The position numbers were made by a program, and so were the translations under genes. Shown piece by piece: positions 58,740 to 64,000 of a stretch of 64,000 nucleotides of DNA. The notes beneath the pieces were generated by a model. It was not told the DNA's origin and made no database searches. It saw nothing but the letters and a program-made list of their open reading frames with translations. The DNA comes from Tribonema minus (taxonomy: Eukaryota; Sar; Xanthophyceae; Tribonematales; Tribonemataceae): assembly GCA_017506865.1 (NCBI GenBank), contig JAFCMP010000112.1, positions 1,178,001 to 1,242,000 of the forward strand, written 5' to 3'. Within the stretch, counting starts at the first letter, position 1. Each line of letters begins with the position of its first letter.

Positions 58740-59300
58740 TTGGCGCTTCGTGACAGTCTTGCAGCGAGTGGCAAAAGTGGCAAACAGCCAAAGGCAAGTT
58801 TATGTGATGTTGCCAGTAGTGTACCTCTTCAAACAGATGAGGGGCCAGGCGCAACACAAATGTCTTCTCTGGTGGGTGTGGGATTTGTGACTGTCCAGCC
58901 AGCTGTCCTTGAGAGTCCCGTCGCTGAGCTGACGGCGAATGAGAAAGCTGCACGCGCAAGTGAACAGGACCGACTCAGAAAGCGGCAGGCACGTGATAGC
59001 CTAAAAACCAACGACCCTGCAGCATACGAGCGCCAGTGCAAGCATGCAAGCGCTTTGAGAAAGCCCGGCGGCAAGCAGCTTCAGCGGGTGCCACTGGTGC
59101 ACCTGGCGCAGAGGCAGTTGACTCAGAGACAGTCGGCAGCTAAGCTTAGCCGGCACAGTCGTCGAGCTTGTGATCATTTGAATGTAACTTATACCATGGT
59201 CAATTTATCAGTTTGTTTTGGCAACGCACCACTGCGCACTGTCTATCTGCATGATCTACACTGGTGCATTTGCCAAGTTGTCATACTGTCGCTGTCGTAG
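58740..59300 (+). CDS. Unrecognised protein segment, charged
   Basis: A 186-codon frame includes a highly charged stretch (TANEKAARASEQDRLRKRQA, then NDPAAYERQCKHASAL) that reads like a basic helical region and looks coding until about 59176, after which it turns random. It may be one exon of a larger gene that also includes sequence to the left. No family is recognised; a basic-helix DNA-binding role is possible but unproven. Confidence 0.35.
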   Translation: MALRDSLAASGKSGKQPKASLCDVASSVPLQTDEGPGATQMSSLVGVGFVTVQPAVLESPVAELTANEKAARASEQDRLRKRQARDSLKTNDPAAYERQCKHASALRKPGGKQLQRVPLVHLAQRQLTQRQSAAKLSRHSRRACDHLNVTYTMVNLSVCFGNAPLRTVYLHDLHWCICQVVILSLS

Positions 59301-59761
59301 CGCGTTGATGCTCATGTTGTCTCTCACATACACAGTTGGTGATGCAGCTGCTAGCTGCTGCTGCTAGCAGCTGCAGTGCTACTGCTGCTGCATGCAGCTT
59401 GTTGTGACCCTTCATAACTGTGGCATTTGTCCTGTGTCTCATAATGAGTTGCAGCATACTATGCACTCCACCCCGCAAAGCACTTGTATGCAATGCTGCG
59501 ATTCCAACTATTGGTGGTCGACCTTATGGGCCTTGGTGTAGGCTGCTTTGCGTTTGTCACTGCTCTCCATTTTGTCCTTCATCCCTCCGCCCCTGTTAAA
59601 ACTGCTTGCACCTACGAATGCTCCGTGCTGCGTACAAGGTTCATGCACTGGTGCCAATTCTGTACCGTTGTTCACTTCGCACAATGGGCGGAATGGTACT
59701 TCTACACGTACCCTGTCTGCTGAGCACAAGCGCTTGTGAAAATCCTAGCCAAATACAAGCC

Positions 59762-59815
59762 ATTTCTCTCCTCTCCTTTTTTTCTTTTTTTTCTTTCCCC
59801 CTTTTGCCTGGCCGC
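59762..59815 (+). repeat. Long pyrimidine tract
   Basis: About 54 almost pure C/T bases are present, with several T runs and a CCCCC run. Such tracts can form triple-strand structures or act as a polypyrimidine region. No gene is assigned to it. Confidence 0.6.
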
Positions 59816-60329
59816 CCCCTCCCAGGACCTCGCAAAATTTGCCGAAATGGCGGCTTATTCGGCCAATCGAGCCTGTTGCGACTTCGGTTAGTGCACGCTG
59901 CGCGTTGTTCGGGTAGGCTCGTCGTAAGCAGAAGATGAAGTCGTCGCACACGTCCGGCAAGGTCCAATGCGACTGAATGGCATTGACGGTGAGCGAGCAG
60001 TCAGCACAGACAGCTTTTCAGGTGGGCTGCTTGATGTTCTCCAGGACAGCAAGGCAGCAAGCATTTTAGATCCGCAGTGGCTTTGGTCGGCAGCTCAAAC
60101 CTGAGTCGCCAAAACTTGCTGACCTCAAAATGCATGAATGCGCTTGCAACTCGGCTCTGCGGCAGCTTCGGCTGCTGACTTTGCCCCTCAAGCAGCGTAA
60201 AGTACGATTTGATCAGGCCCATCCGTACTTCCGTTGTACCTTGTATATCATGCGCTTAAGATCGCAACTTCATGTGTGGCTTCTGCAATTCCAAGATACT
60301 AGTCTGCACGCCTGTGTATGAATAGCAGC

Positions 60330-60525
60330 AGGAAAGTCGCCCGACGCTGTCGCGAGGGCCTTCCACTGCAACTCCGCTCACAGCTCCCAAACCACCCCCT
60401 GCTAACCCCGCTGTTGCGTCGCCATATTGCGCTGCAAAGTATGCCCTCGCCCCTACAGACAAGGCCATCTGCAGTGCAGAAGACAAGCTTGCGCGGATGA
60501 CAGATCCGAGGCGCGGGTGGTGAAC
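60330..60525 (-). repeat. Diverged relative of the 54-55 kb inverted-repeat arms
   Basis: The minus strand reads LGSVIRASLSSALQMALSVG then ARAYFAAQYG, similar to the arm B reading at 55.1 kb. This is a third, older copy. It could be an exon of a host gene family or of a repeated element. Confidence 0.55.
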
Positions 60526-60750
60526 TTCTGTGTAGGCCAATATTCACGCCTGAAGGCTCAGGTGCAGGTGGCGAATTTTTGTGTCGGCCAATATTTGTGC
60601 ATAAGTTCAAACTTTGATGTGTCACAGCAATTTTGCTCCTTAACTGAAAGCATTCAGCAGAGCAGCCTTCTGGTTATTTTGAACCTGGGCAGTCCGGGAA
60701 AGATTTTGAATTGAGAATTGCTCAGGACTGGGTTCGAACCTGCTACCATG

Positions 60751-61087
60751 TCGATAACAGACAGCATGCTCTGGTGCTGCCCCGGAGGACCGGTCAAGCT
60801 TATCACGCTAATCGACTATCATCCGGAAGGTATTTGAACTGTCCGACACTTTCCGACACTTCCGTGTTCGGCACTTCATCTAATCCCCATTGAGCCCCAT
60901 TTCGAGGCCTGCCTGTCTTGGGGGGCAGTTGGGAACAGAATCTGTGTGATAAGCTTGACCAGTCCTCCGGGGCAGCACCAGAGCATGCTGTCTGTTATCG
61001 ACTTCGGCACTTCATCTAATCCCCATTGAGCCCCATTTCGAGGCCTGCCTGTCTTGGGGGGCAGTTGGGAACAGAATCTGTGTGATA
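60751..61087. repeat. Nested direct and inverted repeats before ArsJ
   Basis: An 85-bp sequence (TTCGGCACTTCATCTAATCC ... CTGTGTGATAA) occurs directly at 60867-60951 and 61003-61087. A 56-bp sequence at 60751-60806 (TCGATAACAGACAGCATGCT ... AAGCTTATCAC) recurs inverted at 60946-61001. Next to the first arm is GGTTCGAACC, like a tRNA B-box, so a SINE-type origin is possible. Confidence 0.8.
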
Positions 61088-61132
61088 AACTTGCCAGACC
61101 AAGTGTCGCCGAATCTTGAAGTTGCGTCGCTG

Positions 61133-61161
61133 ATGTGTCGCGAATCTTCAAGTTGCGTCGC

Positions 61162-61193
<32 letters not shown>

Positions 61194-64000
61194 ACACACT
61201 CGGCGCTGTCGCAGAAGCAGCAGGCAGCGCTCAAGTTGCAGCCATGGCTTCGGTAGCCTCAATTTCCCAGGACTTCTCCGTCTCCGGGCTTGAGATAGCG
61301 CCGAACGCAACCTCAGGGAGCAATGCCGTAGTGCCTGGAGCTGCTGCTGCGCCAGGGAAAGGCAAGGAGCCTGCCCCAATCCGCAACCTCTACATCACAG
61401 CGATGTCTTACAATGCTTTCACTTTCACCGACGGAGCGCTCAGGCTGGTGGTGCTGTTGCACGCTGACGAACTAGGGTTCGATGCGATACAAATTGCGAT
61501 CATGTTTTCGCTGTACGAGGTGAGTGGTTCGAGTGTACGTTGTGTTGCAGGTCGATAGCCAACTTGAAGCAGGCTGCGATGACTTCCCTGCTCAGTGATG
61601 GACGGCGCATTCCCGTACTGACACGTTAGGTGAAAAAAAACGAACCTGTGCGGCATGCTGCTGCTGCTGGTGGTGGTGGTGGTTATGTAGCGCGACGCTA
61701 GACAACCCTGTAGTAGCTGTGGCAAGCACCAAATGTGCCGCTGTACCAGATATTATGAGACTCGTAAGATAATTGTTACTGCGCCAGCGCTGTATTCAGT
61801 GTTGCCACAGTTGCCACGTATTTGGATCGAACAAGTGAAAATTCCTATTCTGCAGGTTTGGGTGCAGCTGTTGATTGTCTTCAGCTGGGCGTCATCGTCA
61901 TTATGCTGCCTGCGTGTTTGCGCAACTATTCCTACTGAGTTGCTGACGACCCATGATTTTGCCACAACAACGCAACTTGTTCTTCGTACTTGGTTGTGCG
62001 CCTGCAGTGTGATATCGGCTTCCCAGCAACGACCCCTGTGAGGCCTGTGCTCGACCTAGTACTCGTGGCCGGTATGTGAATCGATGTGCAGTTTGGAGCT
62101 CTATGTGTTGCACAAGGCCATGCTGTCAAAGGCATAGCGTGATGCCGTTGCCGCTCTTGATGCAAGCACACCCGCCCTCATGAGTACCTGGCAACCGCAG
62201 ATCAATTTCTAGCAATGCACTTGTCTCAACGACGAAAGTTGTTCTTCTTCGTCTGTGTTTGTGCTGATGCTGCTACAGGTGGCCGGTGTGTTCACCAATC
62301 TCTTTGGCGGCGTGGCGGGATCCAAGTTTGGCCTGTTCTGCACACTGATGACTTCCATCTTTTTGCAGATCGTGTGCCTGGTAAGTTCTGTCTACTCTGC
62401 ACGCTTGTAGGCCCACTTGTAGGTGCATGCAGGTTCTGCAGATGCTGTGGGCTTATCTTGTTGAACGTGGAAGGTGCCTGGAGTATTGTGCATCCTGCGG
62501 CATCAAATGCCTCTTCCAGTGCACCAAGTGTGCAGTATCAAAACTGCGCAGCAACTGCTGATAGCTCAGGAAATCTGTTCTACCGCCAGCCTTAGCATTT
62601 AACTGATGACGCGCCCACACTAGCAGTGGTTTTCATCACAGCATTCTGTACGTGATGACATCAGCCTGGTTGCAACACAATCTGTCAGGCGTAACCCTCA
62701 CATGATAGCACATCGCTGGTTTACTCAAATACCTGCCTTTTGGGGCTGTGCATATTGATCTCTACATGGCTACTTCTGCAGTCTGCGCACTTCAACCCTG
62801 CTCGCTGCTCATTTGCTGTTGTTCTGCCTGCAGTAGTTGGCGCTGCTCTCTACTCACAGCATACCGCTTATTTTCTGTTGCTATGTGAGCAGGGTGCGCT
62901 GATGGGGGTGGGTAGTATTTTCGGCGATCTAGAGGACTCGTCCAATGATGCCCGCGTCCAGGCCACGGTTTACATCACAGCATTCCAATGCTTTTCGGGG
63001 GTTGCAAAGGACTTCATGAAGCTGACGGGGAAGAGCACACCCAAGCTGGTCACAAAGGAAGGGGCGGAGGGGAGGTTGTTCAGGATGGTAGCTTGGATCA
63101 CAGGTGGGTGCTACTTCTGCATAGCTTCACATAGCTTTCGTATGATGGCTTCTCTTCCTGCAGTGCTTTGCCTTACCACATGCAGACACGTCAGCATTGT
63201 TGCACATCTAATGAAAGGTGCAAATGTGCCTCAACTGCTGCTGTGGCAGGCATCAAGAACGCCACCAAGGGACTGGGCAGTCTATTGGAACTGTGTTGGC
63301 GGGCACAAATTGGAACTGTGTTGGCGGGCACAATTGGGCTCACGTCATCACTCTTTCCTGAAAAGCATCACACGTGATCAGCATTACGTTCAGCAGCAAG
63401 ACTGATTGTCATTTCGGTGTACCACACACACAGAAAGTGCTAGACACTTCTCAACTGCTGCTGTGCCAGGCAAGAAAAACGCCACCAAGGAATCGGGCCG
63501 TCTAATTGGAGCATTTAATGGTAGGCACAGCCAACTGTTTTACCTTGCTTTATTGCATGGCGCTGAGAGCTTCAACGCAATTGATGAGTTTCTTGTTTTG
63601 TGCTGGCGGGTACGACTGTTCTTGTTTTATCACGCCCATGCCTCTTTTGCATCGCGTTAGCCCACATGATGACAAGCATTTAGTTTACTCACGGATCTGG
63701 CTTTGGCTTACACGCCATAATGAGTCGTCAATGACCAGGCCCAACTGCTGCTGTGGCAGGCATGAAGAATGCCACCATGGGCCTGGGCAGTCTCATAGGA
63801 ACAGAGCTGGTGGGCACCATGGGGTATGCGTGGTTCAACGTTACCCAGAAATTTTGCGTTGACGTTTACATCGCAATGATTCTTCAATCACCATGCCTCA
63901 ATTTCTGCTGTGACAGGCATGAAGAACGCCACCAAGGGCCTGGGTAGTCTGATAGGAGCCGTGCTGGTGGGCACAATCGGATATGTGTGGTCCCTCTTCT
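61133..64000 (+). CDS. arsJ: ArsJ-type organoarsenical efflux transporter (MFS), runs off the window
   Basis: Exons 61133-61519, 62279-62380 and 62893-63103 join in frame with GT-AG introns. The product has an Ala-rich N-terminus, NLYITAMSYNAFTFTDGALR, then VAGVFTNLFGGVAGSKFG, then AFQCFSGVAKDFMKLTGKST and GRLFRMVAWITG. These match the major-facilitator ArsJ family, which exports 1-arseno-3-phosphoglycerate made by its partner GAPDH. The next exon (GMKNATKGLGSLIGAVLVGT) is present in four tandem versions. The Ala run (GCT repeats near 61155) makes the true start uncertain; the ATG at 61244 is an alternative. The 3' end is beyond the window. Together with GAPDH and ACR3 this forms an arsenic-resistance cluster. 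Confidence 0.85.
63250..64000 (+). repeat. Four tandem versions of one ArsJ exon
   Basis: Exon-like copies start at 63250, 63470, 63760 and 63917, each after a CTG..(G/C)CAG or TGACAG acceptor. They read GIKNATKGLGSLLE, GKKNATKESGRLIGAFN, GMKNATMGLGSLIGTELVG and GMKNATKGLGSLIGAVLVG. The first also has an internal 25-bp duplication (ATTGGAACTGTGTTGGCGGG). Only the last fits the ArsJ consensus well throughout. The shared intron flank CAACTGCTGCTGTG shows segmental duplication. Confidence 0.88.

Noticed and set aside
60721-60810. Complete tRNA gene near GGTTCGAACC
   Set aside because: Only the B-box-like word fits; the remaining arms do not pair well on either strand.
43041-64000. Retrotransposon or reverse transcriptase genes in the host part
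   Set aside because: No reverse transcriptase, integrase or LTR pair was recognised; repeats seen are tandem or foldback.

Overview
The window is a nuclear chromosome segment of a green alga that carries part of an integrated giant virus (Nucleocytoviricota). From the left edge to about 40.5 kb the genes are intronless, tightly packed on both strands, often abutting or overlapping by a few bases, and of giant-virus type. They include an A32-type packaging ATPase, a UL52-like primase, an A22-type Holliday junction resolvase, a clamp-loader AAA+ protein, a dCMP deaminase, a B12-type ribonucleotide reductase, a deoxynucleoside kinase, a fused H2B-H2A histone, several nucleases and large fibre-like virion proteins. 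From about 43.7 kb on, genes are split by spliceosomal introns and the DNA is rich in CAG/CTG runs and segmental repeats, as in volvocine green algae. I see no major capsid or DNA polymerase B gene, so the viral element must continue to the left of the window or be partial.

Layout. 0-8.6 kb: GIY-YIG nuclease, a divergent lactate permease/lactate dehydrogenase pair, adenosylcobalamin-dependent ribonucleotide reductase, unknown genes and an EGF-like protein. 8.6-11 kb: a repeat block (12/18-bp arrays, six 180-bp units, two copies of a 275-bp block). 11.2-25.9 kb: ankyrin, OTU-like, clamp loader, dCMP deaminase, packaging ATPase, an HNH-like protein, PD-(D/E)XK nuclease, primase, histone doublet and dNK. 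25.9-27.8 kb: a second repeat block sharing the 275-bp module. 27.8-40.5 kb: DNA-condensing and coiled-coil proteins, endonuclease I-like nuclease, resolvase, two large structural proteins, a nuclease-like protein with two candidate domains and an HNH homing endonuclease. 40.5-43.7 kb: junction zone with a Fanzor (eukaryotic TnpB-like RNA-guided nuclease) flanked by hairpins and tandem repeats. 43.7-64 kb: host arsenic-resistance locus.

The host locus is the clearest functional unit. A six-exon glyceraldehyde-3-phosphate dehydrogenase (minus strand), an ACR3 arsenite exporter (minus strand) and an ArsJ-type organoarsenical exporter (plus strand, running off the window) lie within 21 kb. In bacteria, GAPDH with ArsJ forms and exports 1-arseno-3-phosphoglycerate, and ACR3 exports arsenite. 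Here the genes have introns, and both GAPDH and ArsJ carry tandem partial copies of their own exons. An acidophilic or metal-exposed alga is an inference from this content.

The viral element looks fairly young. Most reading frames are open, and about four genes look interrupted. It is treated here as a fossil.
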